Notes under the pieces: generated by a model
The model's input: the letters and a program-made list of their open reading frames with translations, nothing else
The model's database searches: none
Told to the model about the DNA's origin: nothing
From: Theobroma cacao
Lineage: Eukaryota > Streptophyta > Magnoliopsida > Malvales > Malvaceae
Direction of reading: 5' to 3'
Length of the DNA stretch: 64,000 nucleotides
NCBI RefSeq assembly: GCF_000208745.1
Contig: NC_030851.1
Coordinates: forward strand, 11,183,616 to 11,247,615
Position numbers and translations under genes: made by a program
Part shown: in pieces, positions 23,088-35,828 of the stretch
How positions within the stretch are numbered: position 1 is the first letter of the stretch
How the letters are laid out: each line of letters starts with the position of its first letter

Positions 23088-25594
23088 TGTCACGACCCGA
23101 TTTCCAAGTCGTGACCTTCGCATGGACTCAATGGACGTAGTCTATTGAGCCCAAGCAAACCTATCTATTTTATCCTGCTTATTATTCCATCAAAGTTACT
23201 AAAGTCACATTTTGTAATTTCGAACCAAAATAATGCTAACCATTTTCGACTTTTAGTGACATACCAATCCAAATATACATACATTATCTAAAATATATGT
23301 CTTAACAATTTACATCAGGTTTGACCATACATATAAAAAAGAAGACTCGATTTCCAGCGGAGAGACTCAAACGAATGTACAGCTACAGAATGTCAAGACA
23401 CCTACCAAGGGTCGAATATATGAAGACACCTCAACCTATTTACCAGCTGCCTCTTGATCTGAAAACATGAAGTTAAAAACGATGAGTATAAACCCAGTGA
23501 GTGAACATATGAAGGGAATAAGCAATATAATAAGAAAAAGTTTGAAATCATAATGCACTTATTTGAAAACGATGCACTTTAGCTTAAGTCCTTATTAAAA
23601 CCCTCAACATAACCATTGGTTGATAAATCATGTGACAATAGAAAATTCATATTCAACATGAAATTGGAGAAGTGGAAAATATGGAAAAAACCCGTCAAAT
23701 AATAAGCGAAATAGAAAGTTTCATTCTCGCTGCAGCGAGAAACAGAGTAACAAGAAAGACTTCCTTTCATCCCAAATAAACCATTTCACTGCAATGCAAA
23801 TCAATTTGGAACACTAAAAAAAAATACTCAAGGTTCAGCAAGCAAGATTCCACATACATTATAGTCACACATGTTATTCATAAAATCTTTATTGCATTAA
23901 TGCATGTGAACATATGCAAACATATATGTATATATATACATCCACCGCCTCCCCAGCTCATGTGCATCCCCCCACATCGTGCACATCTAATGCCGTCGTG
24001 TACATCCCCCCACATCATGCACACGGGTAATATCATCATCCGCCTACCTCACTACAGTCATTACCGGTATGTGCATCCCCCCACATCGTGCACACACACG
24101 ATTATATCCATTACACAATATTATCTACCAATGTACTATACATATATATATATATATATATAACAACATTATATCGAAACACATGGATTCATCACACTTT
24201 CCATTTCACAATATAAAGACATTTCATAAGGGGTTGTTCCCAGGCACTTTTTTTTTTTTAAATAGAATTGGATAAATCATTCAAAATATTTGTCCAAATA
24301 CATTCACATATCCCAAAACAGTTTTGAAATGCAAGTTCACTCACCTATCTTTGTTGATTCTTAAAGCAGCTCCAACTTCCACTAATGCCCCGAATGGTGA
24401 TGTGGGGTTTCAATGGAGCCTATCACACATTAGCATCACAATCAACTCAATCACATAACCATAATTCTAAAAGTTATCTCCTAAATCATGTTCCACTAGT
24501 TATTCCTAACTAGCTTCCAACTACCATAAAGTGGTTATTTATTTGCACTATTATAATCACACCAAAATGAATAAACTACCTTAACTACACAACACTCATA
24601 AATCTAACTATTAATCATTCTCAACAACTAAAATATCAACTCAATTTCAATGCTTACCTTGCTAGATTTGCAATTGAATATCTCCTCAAGAATTTTCAAA
24701 CTATTATAGAATGTCTTTATTTCTCTCTCTAAAACCCTAGTTAGTGAAAGAAAGTATTGATCTAAGACATTTCAAAGGTTTTAAGGTGAAAGAGTGAAAG
24801 AGCATAAGAGGTTCTATAAAAAAAAATGCAAAAAAGCATGAAAATGAAGGCTAACTTGAGAGAGTTATGGAAGCTTAAAGAGTACTCCCATGGAAAGTGA
24901 AGAAATGTGGGATGGGAGGAAGAAGAAGAAGATAAAGTGCTGGATATCTGAGGAAGGTGCTGGAGAATGAAGATATTTATAGTTAAAACTTAGCCAATTG
25001 TTCATAAAATTACAATAATGCCTTTAGTAGTGCCACTTGTCTTCCTCTTGTTCTTGTGAAATCTTTTACTCTTTTGACACTAGGGAAATGTCCAAAATCC
25101 TCTGAAAGAGGTCCCTTAAGTAGCCCCCAAAAGTCCTAGCTTCAAAAACTCCAAAATCTTGTTATTTGAAGAATTTACGATGAGGGTTGCTGCTTTCAAT
25201 TTCTAGCGTCGCGGTGCTTAAACATTCTGCCAATTTCGGTTTTTCTAGCATAGTCTTTTCACTTCGATAAAGATTTTGACCATCTTTCCGTCAAAACTAG
25301 GCAAAGTGGTAAACATTAAAGTTGTATCCCTACCTCTTAGCTTTTTTATGGTCCAAAAATAATGTTATTTGAACTTTTGTAGTGGGAGATATACTTGAAA
25401 AACTGAAATATATGCAAATAGGGCTACTGTTCATTATGCACCTTTCTTCACCAATTAAAATTATTTTTGATCCTACTCCTATAACGACATAAAATAATTA
25501 TAAGTAACATAAAACTAGCATCACTAGCTCAAATTAAACCTTTAAACATAAGTTTCACCTCGAGTTACGCGTTTATGAAGGTCGAAGTTTCACA
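23088..25594 (-). repeat. Chromovirus 3' LTR
   Basis: 2507 bp, plus-strand ends TGTCACGACCC and GTTTCACA. It carries the CTGCAG palindrome (23725-23740), the 'catccccccacat' array (about 23940-24100) and a TA microsatellite (about 24141-24162). The polypurine tract abuts its inner end. Confidence 0.9.
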
Positions 25595-25654
25595 TTCTCC
25601 CCCACTAAAAGAAATTCGATCCTCGAATTTAAATCGAACTATAAGGTAGCAAAC

Positions 25655-25860
25655 CTCTACATGTTAAAGAGGTGTGGATACTTTGTCTGCATCTCCTCCT
25701 TGGCTTTTCATGTTACTTCTTCACTGGTGTGGTTTCGCCATAACACCTTCACTAAGGCTATCTCCTTTGATCGAAGCTTTTTGACTTGTCTATCAAGGAT
25801 AGCTACCGGTTACTCCTCATATGTTAAATCATCTCTTAACTAGATGGTTTCATACTGTAT
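25655..25860 (-). pseudogene. Chromodomain remnant with in-frame stops
   Basis: Beyond the stop after HVIQYETI, the same frame continues LRDDLTYEE, stop, PVAILDRQVKKLRSKEIA, LVKVLWRNHTSEEVT, stop, KAKEEMQTKYPHLF. This is a recognisable chromodomain (the LVKVLW and hydrophobic EE-T region), interrupted by three stops including one in place of the expected tryptophan after EEVT. In intact elements this module targets integration to chromatin marks. Confidence 0.75.
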
Positions 25861-26220
25861 TACGTGAGATGGATCTGGGTTATACTTCCTAAGCATTGAC
25901 ACATGAAACACGGGGTGAATATTTGAAAGGTTTGGCGGTAATGCCAAATGATATGCTACTGCTCTAACCCTTTCTAAGATCTCGAAGGGTTCGATATACC
26001 GAGGGCTCAATTTTCCCTTCTTACCAAACCTCATTACCCCTTTTGTTGGTGAGACCTTCAAAAATACATGATCCCCCACTTGAAACTCCAAGTCCCTCCG
26101 TTTGTTATCAGCATATGACTTTTGCCTACTTTGGGTTGAGAACATCATTTGACGAATCATACATATTTTCTCGATGGTGTCCTGTACCAACTCAGGCCCT
26201 AAGAGTTTCCTTTCTCCCAC
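25840..26220 (-). pseudogene. Integrase C-terminal region (GPY/F-type module)
   Basis: 126-residue reading with QKSYADNKRRDLEFQVGDHV, GKLSPRYIEPFEILERV, AYHLALPPNLSNIHPVFHVS and MLRKYNPDPSHV. This is the chromovirus integrase C-terminal module leading into the chromodomain. It lies in a different frame from RT. Confidence 0.88.
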
Positions 26221-26229
26221 CTCTAGCCA

Positions 26230-27001
26230 TCAAATGGGTGACCTGTACCTCTGTCCATACAACACTTTAAATGGTGCCATTTGGATGCTAGCTTGGAAAC
26301 TGTTGTTGTAGGCAAACTCTACTAAGGGTAGAGATCGATCCCACCTAATCCTAAGGTCTATTACACAGGCCCTCAACATATCTTCCAATATCTGTATTGT
26401 CCGTTCAGACTGTCCATCAGTCTGAGGGTGGAAAACCGTGCTAAAATCCAACTTAGTGTCCAACGCTTCCTGTAACTTTTCCCAGAACCTACTGGTGAAT
26501 TGTGCCCCCTGGTCAGATACTATAGAAACAGGAATGCCATGCAGCCGTATTACCTTATCTACATAAAGCTGGGCATATTGGGCGGCCTCGTATGTAGTTT
26601 TAACCGAAAAAATGAGCTGATTTTGTTAACCGGTCTACTATAACCTAAATCTAGTCATAGCCCCCATTAGCTCGAGGCAAACCCGTTACAAAATCCATTG
26701 CAATATGCTCTCACTTCCATTCGGGCACTGATAATGGCTGTAGTAGCCCTGCAGGCCTTTGATGCTCTACTTTAACCTGTTGACAAACCAAGCATTTAGA
26801 GACGAACTCAGCTACATCTTTCTTAAGTCCTTCCCACCAATATACCTCTTTCAAATCTTGAAACATCTTTGTAGCCCCTAGAGGTACCACGTAGGCTGCC
26901 ATGTGAGCTTCCTCTAATATTTCTCTCCTCAGCCCATCACCATCAGGTACATAAAGTTTGGTTCCATACCTCAACACTCCATCTGTGCCTTTGGTAAACA
27001 T
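26230..27001 (-). pseudogene. Gypsy integrase zinc-binding and catalytic region
   Basis: 26711-27001 gives the H2C2 zinc region (EEAHMAAYVVPLGATKMFQD, then CLVCQQVKVEHQRPAGLLQP). Part of the catalytic core reads at 26230-26463 (DFSTVFHPQTDGQSERTIQI, which carries the catalytic glutamate neighbourhood) in another frame. Between them stops break the core. Confidence 0.85.
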
Positions 27002-27058
27002 TTCTCCTTTCTTTCCTTGAGGATCCTCTAAGGCCTTAGCTACGAACTCATTTTTGCT

Positions 27059-28612
27059 TTATGCTTCTTTAATTCGGTCCATTAAAATAGGCTTTACTCT
27101 AAAATGTTCTAGCAATGCATTTACCTCAGAAACTTTCAAATGCACACCCATGTCTCCCAAACTATGCATCTCCTTAATCAAGAATCTTTTATCTGCAAAG
27201 ATATGTGCCAAGCTTCCCATCGATTTTTGACTCAAGGTATCCGCCACTACATTTGCCTTACCGAGATGGTAGAGAATGGTACAATCATAATCCTTTAGCA
27301 ACTCCATCCATTTACGTTGCCGTAAGTTAAGATCCTTCTATTGAAATATATATTTCACGCTTTTGTGGTTTGTATATATCTCGCAAGTCTCACCATACAA
27401 ATAATGTCTCCAAATCTTTAAGGCAAACACGATTGCTACCATATCCAAATCGTGTGTTGGGTAATTCTACTCATGCCCTTTAAGTTGCCTTGATGCATAT
27501 GCAATCACCTTCCCATGCTGCATTAATACACACCCTAAACCAATTCGCGATGCATCACAAAATACCGTATAATCCCCTGCGCCTTGCGGTAAATTTAATG
27601 CTGGATCTGTGGTGAGACATGCCTTAAGCTTCTTAAAGCTATCCTCACAAGCGTCAAACCACTCAAACTTTGTATCTTTACGTGTTAGCTTAGTCAGAGG
27701 GGCGACTATTTTTGAAAATTTCTTCACAAAACGACGATAATAGCCAGCCAAACCTAAAAAGCTTTTAATCTCTTTAACTGATGTTGGCCTTGGCCACTTT
27801 TCCTTTGCCTTAACTTTCTTTGGATCAACTTGTATCCCATCCTTGGAAATCACATGTCCTAAGAATAAGACACTTTCAAGCCAAAACTCACACTTGGAGA
27901 ACTTGGTATACAATCGGTGTTTTTTCAAAGTTTGGAGCACTATCTTAAGATGCTGCTCATGCTCCTCTCGGCTCTTTGAGTAGATCAAGATGTCATCAAT
28001 AAACACCACCACGAACTTATCCAAATAGGGCTTGAACACTCAGTTCATCAAATCCATAAAGGTCGCAGGAGCATTAGTAAGCCCAAATGACATCACCAAG
28101 AACTCATAGTGCCCATATCTTATTCGAAATGCGATCTTTGGTATATCTTCATTTCGGATCCTTAACTGATGGTACCCAGATCGCAGATCTATCTTATAGA
28201 AACATTGTACTCATTGTAGTTGATTAAATAAATCATCTATTCTTGGAAGAGGATACTTATTCTTCACTGTCACTTTATTAAGCTGTCGGTAGTCAATGCA
28301 CAATCTAAGTGACCCATCTTTCTTCTTTACAAATAACACCGGTGCTCGCCATGGTGAGACGCTAGGACGGATGAAGCCTTTGTTTAACAAATCTTCTAAC
28401 TGATCCTTAAGTTCCTTAAGCTCTGCAGGTGCCATTCCATATGGGGGTATGGATATAGGTCTAGTGTCGGGAATCAAATCTATGTAAAATTCAATCTCCC
28501 GCTCAGGAGACAAACCGGGTAGTTCCTCGGGAAATACATCCATGAACTCATTCACCATCGACACTTGGCTTATATCTCCAACCTTCGCCTGGGTATCCCT
28601 TACAACGGCCAA
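27059..28612 (-). pseudogene. Gypsy reverse transcriptase and RNase H
   Basis: 28211-28612 carries the RT N-terminal half ([53 protein letters not shown]). 27467-28039 carries [13 protein letters not shown] (the catalytic aspartate pair is intact), [22 protein letters not shown] and the RNase H start [15 protein letters not shown]. 27059-27307 holds the rest of RNase H ([14 protein letters not shown]). One frame with stops at about 28040-28210 and 27310-27466, so no full-length product. Confidence 0.9.
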
Positions 28613-28806
28613 GTAACCTTGACAACTTTGTCTTTATAGCCTCTTAGTAGACATGACTGATATCAAATTAAATGGAGCATTACTTCTATCCCTCTTAATA
28701 CTAAATGATGGCCCATCCAGAAAATCAAATCTAACCAATTTATGATAACAATCTATATTGGCATGGCAAGGTGATAGCCAATCCATTCCCAAAATCAAAT
28801 CAAAGT

Positions 28807-29097
28807 CTAAGGTGTCAACACCACTAGATTCACCAAAGTGTGTTTGTCTTTGACTTGAACTACACAGGACTTATATTCCCATTCGGCCACAAATATCTCC
28901 TTTAAAGGAGTAGACACCACTAATTGTTCTTCTCTCCTAACACGGTCTTTACCTAAGCGAGATGCAAAGTATGGAGAAATAAAAGAGTGGGTAGCAATAG
29001 GATCAAACAATACCCGAGCATTCATATTACAAACTAAAAGAATACCTGATACCACTGTGTTGGATGTCTGGGCCTTTTGTGGTGTTAAAGTAAACAC
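28807..29097 (-). pseudogene. Retroviral-type aspartic protease, active site altered
   Basis: Contains SGILLVCNMNARVLFDP followed by IATHSFISPYFASRLG. The aspartate is kept, but the residues after it read P-I instead of the family's S/T-G, so the flap-triad is lost. Confidence 0.75.
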
Positions 29098-29238
29098 CCT
29101 TACTTGATTCCTACCGATGGAACTCTAACATCCAAACCCAGAAGGTTTGCCCTAAGAGGAAGTACCAGCACCTCTACCTCTGGATCTACTAGCCTCCAGA
29201 CCCGATGAGGCAGCAACTGAGGGAGTAGACGAAGCTGG

Positions 29239-29703
29239 CTAGGTGGAACCACGAGCAGAATCTTGTGATTGATGAGCCATTGGACAATTTCTCCTAATAT
29301 GTCCAAGTTGACCACACCCATAACAAACTTTCGTAGCACGCAAGCATCGTCCACTATGTCGTCTCCCACAAGTATCACAAAGGTAGATAACTAGACTGCC
29401 TTTTCTAGAATCTTGATGTCTTCCCTCACCAAAGGTTTTTTGCCTTGATCCAACACTGGCACTAGCCACATCACTCTCTTTTTGGGGCAATCGTGAATCC
29501 CTTTGTGAACCCTGATGGCTAGAAGATGACGTCCCACTACTGAAATCTTTGCGACCTTGATAACCTTCTGTCTTGACCCTTTTTGCTTTATCCCTCGTAA
29601 CCTTACTCTCACTGGTCCTCATCTCAATCCACTGAACACAATCCACTACTGCGGAGTAAGTATTGAAATCTCGGGAGGCCACAACCATAAACAATGGCTC
29701 CAC
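29239..29703 (-). pseudogene. Gag zinc-knuckle region
   Basis: Has a CCHC knuckle [14 protein letters not shown] (C-X2-C-X4-H-X4-C) near the C-terminus after a basic, serine-rich stretch. It lies in a different frame from the gag core upstream, so a frameshift separates them. Confidence 0.87.
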
Positions 29704-29816
29704 TAGCCATCCACAAACATCTAAATTTTCATCTCCTCAGTGGACACTAGATAAGGTGCATACCGAGCTAGCTGTTTGAATTTGATGTCGTATTCTGACA
29801 TCGTCATACTCGACGT

Positions 29817-30515
29817 CTACACTAAAGCCTTAAACTCCCTGGCTCTAGCATTACGTACACTGAGTGGTAAAAATCGATCTAAGAAAGCTGTACTGAACTC
29901 ACTCCAAGTCAACGGCGCTGCATCAGTTGGTTTGCTTCTACATAAAGAGCTATGCCATTCCTGCGTCACGCCCTTTAGTTGAAAGGCGACTAGCTCGACT
30001 GATCGGACATTAGAACATCCTAAGGCTTTACAAATCTTTTCCATCTTATCTAAGAAAATCTGGAGCTTCTCCGATGTATCAGACCCTGAAAATGATGGAG
30101 GCTTGAACTTGAGAAAATTATGAAGAGAAATCTCTAAATGACCCCTATCGACCTCATGATGTTGGAGATCGGCTTGTCTTTGGGAGCTAAGAGATTTTCG
30201 TACTGTAGGTTTTCCCTCCACTATCCTCTGAATATCATCCATACGGGTCGTCATCATCTCTCCAACTCGATTGACTCCCTATAGGCCTACCGCCAAGTCC
30301 TCAATGGTAATATCGCCAACTGGTTGTCTATCCACATCGCTCGAAGACTGCCTCTCCTCTCATCTACTCACAAGCGTATCCGCTCTCATTGGCCTAGTGG
30401 CCCTGCCACGTTTACCTCGGCCCCTAAAGGTGGATGCTTGTGGCCTATTTATAAGCTCATCAAGAGTATTTTGCTCCCCTATCCGTCTTGAGGCGGCCCA
30501 TGTCTTAGGCGGCAT
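29817..30515 (-). pseudogene. Gag core (retrotrans_gag)
   Basis: A likely initiator ATG at 30513-30515 gives MPPKTWAASRRIGEQNT, then stops near 30365 and 30285. From 30257 a 146-residue run reads [20 protein letters not shown], then [17 protein letters not shown] and [14 protein letters not shown], typical of plant gypsy gag. Confidence 0.85.
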
Positions 30516-30729
30516 TCTTACCTAGATAAGAGCAAATGCCTATTATGAAACACATTTTACAATTATAATCATATCTAAGGAAAAATGTGGTTTCTAGGAT
30601 AGGGAATCTATGAGGTCCCTCGGTTGTAAAATATGCCACGGTTCATACTTCACAATCGAAGTTTTTACATAAATACTCAACACTCCGCTGGATCAACAAA
30701 AGGAAGTCCAATGACCTAAAAAACCTAGG

Positions 30730-30741
30730 GCTTTGATACCA
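30730..30741 (-). other. Chromovirus primer-binding site
   Basis: Minus-strand TGGTATCAAAGC, a few bases inside the 5' LTR boundary, differs by one base from the initiator tRNA-Met complement. The internal 5' leader runs from here to the gag start near 30515. Confidence 0.75.
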
Positions 30742-30745
30742 AGTC

Positions 30746-33269
30746 TGTCACGACTCGATTTCTAAGCCGTGACCAGCATATAGACTCAATGGACGTAGTC
30801 CATTAAGCCCAAGCAAGCTTATCTATATTATCCTGGTCATTATTCCATCAAAGTTACTAAAGTCACATTCTGTAATTTATAACCAAAATAATGCTAACCA
30901 TTTCCGACTCTTAGTGACATACCAATCCAAATATACATACATTGTCGAAAATATATGTCTTAACAATTTACATCAGGTTTGACCATACATATAAAAAAGA
31001 ATACTCGATTTCTAGCGGAGAGACTTAGATGAATGTACAGCTACTGAATACCGAGACACCTATCAAGGGTCGAATATACGAAGACACCTCGACCTAGTTA
31101 CTAGCTGCCTCTTGATATGAAAACATGAAGTTGAAAATTATGAGTATAAACCTAGTGAGTGAACATATGAAGGGAACAAGCAATATAATAAGAAAAAGTT
31201 TGAAATCATAATGCACTTATTTGAAAACGATGCACTTTAGCTTAAGTCTTTATTAAAACCCTTAATATAACCCTTGGTTGATAAATCATGTGACGATAGA
31301 GAATTCATATTCAACATGAAATTGGAGAAGTGGAAAATATGGTAAAAACCCGCCAAATGATAAACGAAACAGAAAGTTTCATTCTCGCTGCAGCGAGAAA
31401 CAGAGTAACAAGAAATACTTCCTTTCATCCCAAATAAACCATTTCACTGCAATGCAAATCAATTTGGAACACTAAAAAAAAATACTCAAGGTTCAGCAAG
31501 TAGGATTCCACATACATTATAGTCACACATGTTATTCATAAAATCTTTATTGCATTAATACATGTGAACATATGCAAACATATATGTATATATATACATC
31601 CACCGCCTCCCCAGTTCATGTGCATCCCCTCACATCGTGCACATAGCTAGAGTCATCGTGTGCATCCCCCCACATCGTGCACATCTAATGTCGTCGTGTA
31701 CATCCCCCCACATCGTGCACACGGGCAATATCATCATCCGCCTACCTCACCATCGTCATTATCGATATGTGCAGCCCCCCACATCGTGCACGCACACGGT
31801 TATATCCATTACACAATATTATCTACCAATGTACTATACATATATATATATCAACATTATATCGAAACACATGGATTCATCACACTTTTCATTTCACAAC
31901 ATAAAGACATTTCATAAGGGCTTGTTCCCAAGCACTTTTTTTTTTGAAAGAGAATTGGATAAATCATTCAAAATATTTGTCCAAATACATTCACATATCC
32001 CAAAATAGTTTTGAAATGCAAGTTCACTCACCTGTCTTTGTTGATTCTTAAAGCAGCTCCAACTTGCACTAATGCCCCGAATAGTGATGTGGGGTTTTGG
32101 TGGAGCCTATCACACATTAACATCACAATCAACTCAATCACATAACCATAATTCTAAAATCTATCTCTTAAATTATGTTCCACTAGTTATTCCTAACTAG
32201 CTTCCAACTACCATCAAGTGGCTATTTATTTGTACTATTATAATCGCACCAAAATGAATAAACTACCTCAACTACACAACACTCATAAATCTAACTATTA
32301 ATCATTCTCAACAACTAAAACATCAACTCAATTTCAATGCTCACCTTGCTAGATTTGCAATTGAATATCTCTTCAAGAATTCTCAAACTATTATAGAAGG
32401 TATTTTTTCTCTCTCTAAAATACTAGTTAGTGAGAGAAAGTATTGATCTAAGACATTTCAAGGGTTTTAAGGTGAAAGAGCGTAAGAGGTTTTATAAAAC
32501 AAATGCACAAAAGCATGAAATGAAAGCTAACTTGAGAGAGTTATGGAAGCTTGAAGAGTACTCCTATGGAAGGTGAAGAAATGTTGGATAGGAGGAAGAA
32601 GAAGAAGATGAAGTGCTAGAAATCTGAGGAATGTGTTGGAGAATGAAGGTATTTATAGTTAAAACTTATCCAATTGTTCATAAAATTACAATAATGCCCT
32701 TAGCAATGCCACTTGTCTTCCTCTTGTTCTTGTGAAATTTTTACCTCTTTTGACACTAGGGAAAGGTCCAAAATCCTCTGAAAGAGGTCCCTTAAGTAGC
32801 CTCCAAAAGTCCTAGCTTCAAAAACCCCAAAATCTTGTTATTTTTAGAATTTACGATGAGGGCCGTGGCTCTCAATTTCCAGAGTCGCGGCGCTCAAACA
32901 TTCGGCCAATTTTTGTTCTTCTAGCATAGTCTTTTCACTTTGACAAAGATTTTGACCACCTTCCCGTCAAAACTGGGTAAGCTGATAAACATCAAATTTG
33001 TAGCCTTGCCTCTTAGCTTTCTAATGGTCCAAAAATAATGTTATTTGAACTTCTGTAGTGGGAGATATACTTGAAAAATCGAAACATATGCAAATAGGGC
33101 TACTGTTCATTATGCACCTTTCTTCACCAATTAAAATTATTTTTGATCCTACTCCTATAACGACATAAAATAATTATAAGTAGCATAAACTAGCATCATT
33201 AGCTCAAATTAAACCTTTAAACATAAGTTTCACCTCAAGTTACGTGTCTATGAAGGTCAAGGTTTCACA
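30746..33269 (-). repeat. Chromovirus 5' LTR
   Basis: 2524 bp, same ends as the 3' LTR. It has one extra unit of the 'catccccccacatcgtgcac' array (about 31615-31790) and a shorter TA tract. The CTGCAG palindrome is at 31383-31398. Confidence 0.9.
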
Positions 33270-33579
33270 CATATATGATATGTTTAGGCAATGTGTTGTC
33301 ACCTAGCTGAACTAGAAGTTATATAGAGATACAATTGGTAAGCTCAGTTACCTACCTAATCCCTATCATGGTTTGTTGAGCACACCCAAGGTCATGATTA
33401 GAATGGATAAGAATCTTAGCCCACTAAGAAATTCCTTGTAAAGATCTCTCGAGGTGATATGAAGGGTTATAATCTTGAAGAAACTAGTGGGAGTAATTAA
33501 TTTAAGATTTACTATCTCATCTTAATTGATTATAATACATGATTACTCATAAACATTCTTTAAATGTCTAGGTTGTTAG
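33270..33579. other. Flank of the chromovirus, unassigned repeat
   Basis: Starts with the second CATAT target copy. It contains 'ttgttgagcacacccaaggtcat' (33373-33395), nearly the same as 'ttgttgagcacactcaaggtcac' at 22946-22968 on the other side of the insertion. No gene. Confidence 0.5.
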
Positions 33580-35828
33580 AATGCGACTACACATCACTTT
33601 GCATGGAATACTTGATGTCATCATGAAATTCAAGCCAAAATGTTTGGGCTGGTGTATTAAGTTGAGAAACGTTCTCAAATATCTATTAAGAATAAATGTC
33701 ATTAAAGAAGATATCCTTTCCTTCTTGACTAGGTCAAAGAAAGAGAAACTTGTAGAAGTTTTACCTTTGACCATGTATATGATTGAAGTAAATTTGTCTA
33801 CCATTGATCCGTCATCATGGGTATTGGATACTGGATGTGGGTCACACTTATCTAATGAAATGAAGGTGCTGAAAACGAGTAAAAGATTAATAAAGGGAAA
33901 GGTGGTCTTAAAAGTAAGAAATGGAGTAAAGGTTGCTGTATCGGTTGTAGGGACAATTACCATATCTTTACCTTTTGGGTTGATCTTTGAATTAAAAGGT
34001 TGTTACTATATTCCTTCCATATCTCGAAATATCATATTTGTATCATACTTGGCACTATATGATGATATTGAATTTTGCATTAAGGGTAATTCTTGTTCTT
34101 TCTAAACAAAAAAGATGCATTATGGTGTAGGGACACATTCGAACGGTCTCTATATTCTTGATCCTAAAGAACCCATACTCAATATAGAGGTCAAGAAAGC
34201 TAAGAAAGATGATCTAAAACTATCCTACATTTGGCACTGTAGGCTTGGACACATCAATAAGACTCATTTAACCAAGTTACATAAGTAAGGTTGTATTGAT
34301 CCATTTAATTATGAATCTTATGGAACGTGTGAGTGTTATCTCCTTAATAAGATGACCAAGTAGCCTTTCACCAAGAAGGGTGAACGAGCTAAAGTGTTAC
34401 TAGGACTTGTACATTCAGATGTATGTAGTCCTATGAATACTAGTGCTAGAGGAAGATACTCTTACTTCATCACCTTCACAGATGACCATTCTCGCTATGG
34501 TTATGTATATTTGATGAAATATAAATCTGAATCCTTTGACAAGTTCAAAGAATACAGAGCAGAGATTGAGAAACAAATTGGGAAGAGTATTCTCACTCTT
34601 AGATTTAATTGAGGAGAAGAATATTTTAGCCAAGAGTTTTAAGATTATCTAAAAGAGAATGGGATTTTCGCATAATCGACTCCTCAAAAGGCTACACAAT
34701 ATAATGGTGTGTTTGAAAGAAGGAATCAAACATTGTTGGACATGATTCGATCCATGATGAGTTGTTTAAATCTTTCTATATCTTTTTAGAGATATGCCCT
34801 AGAAACTGCTACTCACATACTGAACTAGGTTCTTACCAAATCAGTTGATAAGACACCGTATGAGATGTGGAGTGGGAAAAGGCCCAACTTGTTTTATGTC
34901 AGGATTTGGGGATGTACTGCTTATATGAAACAATAATGTTTAATAAGTTACGAGCAAGATCATATACATGTAAATTTGTAAGATATCTTAAAAAAACACA
35001 CGGATATTACTTTTATAATCCCACTGCACAAAAGGTATTTGTCTCATTGCATGCTACTTTCCTTGAGAAAGAGTTCTTAATTGAAAGGGCTAGTGGGAGT
35101 AAAGTTGTACTCGAAGAAGTTCGAGACCCACAAATGGACATTCCGTTGGAACTTGAGCTTGAGATTGTGACGTTCGACGTACAACCACAATCTCAAGAGG
35201 TACAACCACTCAGAAGGTTTAGTAGGATATGTCAAGCTCTAGAAAGATATGGATTTCTATTGGAAAAGGGACACATTGCCCATAAATGATAAGCCTACAA
35301 CTTATGAGGAGGCGATGTTGGACATCGATTTTGAGAAATGGCTAGAAGCCATGAAATCTAAAATGGATGCCATGGATACCAACCAAGTGTGGACTTTAGT
35401 GGATCTACCTGAAGGGATAAAACTCATTGGGTGCAGGTGGGTTTTAAGAGAAAGATTGATGTAGATGGTAAAGTGCAAACCTTTAAAGCTAAACTGGTAA
35501 CAAAAGATTACAAACAAAGACAAGGAATTGACTTTGAAGAAACCTTTTCACTAGTTGCGGTGCTTAAATCCAATTGGATTTTGCTAGTAATTTATGCATA
35601 CCATGATTATGACATATGACAAATGGATGTAAAAACTACATTCCTTTATGGAAACTTGCAACAAGAAGTGTACATGACACAACCTGAGGGTTTTACATCC
35701 AATGCTAATGTTGATAAAGTGTGCAAGCTTCAAAAGTCCATTTATGGACTTAAGCAAGTTTCTCGAAGTTGGAACATCTGTTTTGATGAAGCTATAAAAA
35801 GGTTTTTGCACTCTACACCTTTTTAGGC
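33580..35828 (+). mobile_element. Copia element A, gag end to mid-RT, decayed
   Basis: Reads, across several frames, a protease (SSWVLDTGCGSHLSNEM, keeping D-T-G), a GAG-pre-integrase region (WHCRLGHINKTHL), an integrase (HSDVCSPMNTSARGRYSYF, FTDDHSRYGYVYLM) and the RT start (WLEAMKSKMDAMDTNQVWTL, QMDVKTTFLYGNLQQEVYM, YGLKQVSRSWN). Stops occur at about 34105, 34390, 34610, 34780, 35290 and 35620. The RT stops abruptly at 35825, before its YVDD box. No LTR was recognised. Confidence 0.8.

Larger units (their letters stand above)
23088..33269 (-). mobile_element. Ty3/gypsy chromovirus (Tekay/Del-like), structurally complete but dead
   Basis: Two about 2.5-kb LTRs (23088-25594, 30746-33269) flank a 5.15-kb interior reading on the minus strand. 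CATAT is duplicated at 23083-23087 and 33270-33274. The primer-binding site TGGTATCAAAGC (minus strand, 30730-30741) is one base off the initiator tRNA-Met site. The polypurine tract AGTGGGGGAGAA lies at 25595-25606. Domain order gag, CCHC knuckle, protease, RT, RNase H, integrase, chromodomain identifies a chromovirus; the GKLSPRYI and VFHVSMLRKY motifs fit the Tekay/Del lineage. At least three frame changes and several stops break the polyprotein. The LTRs differ at roughly one base in ten over their first 175 bp by eye, so the insertion is not recent. Confidence 0.92.

Noticed and set aside
23900..24163. CRISPR-like spaced repeats 'catccccccacat'
   Set aside because: The host is a plant nucleus, units and spacers are irregular, and the array is a minisatellite inside a retrotransposon LTR.
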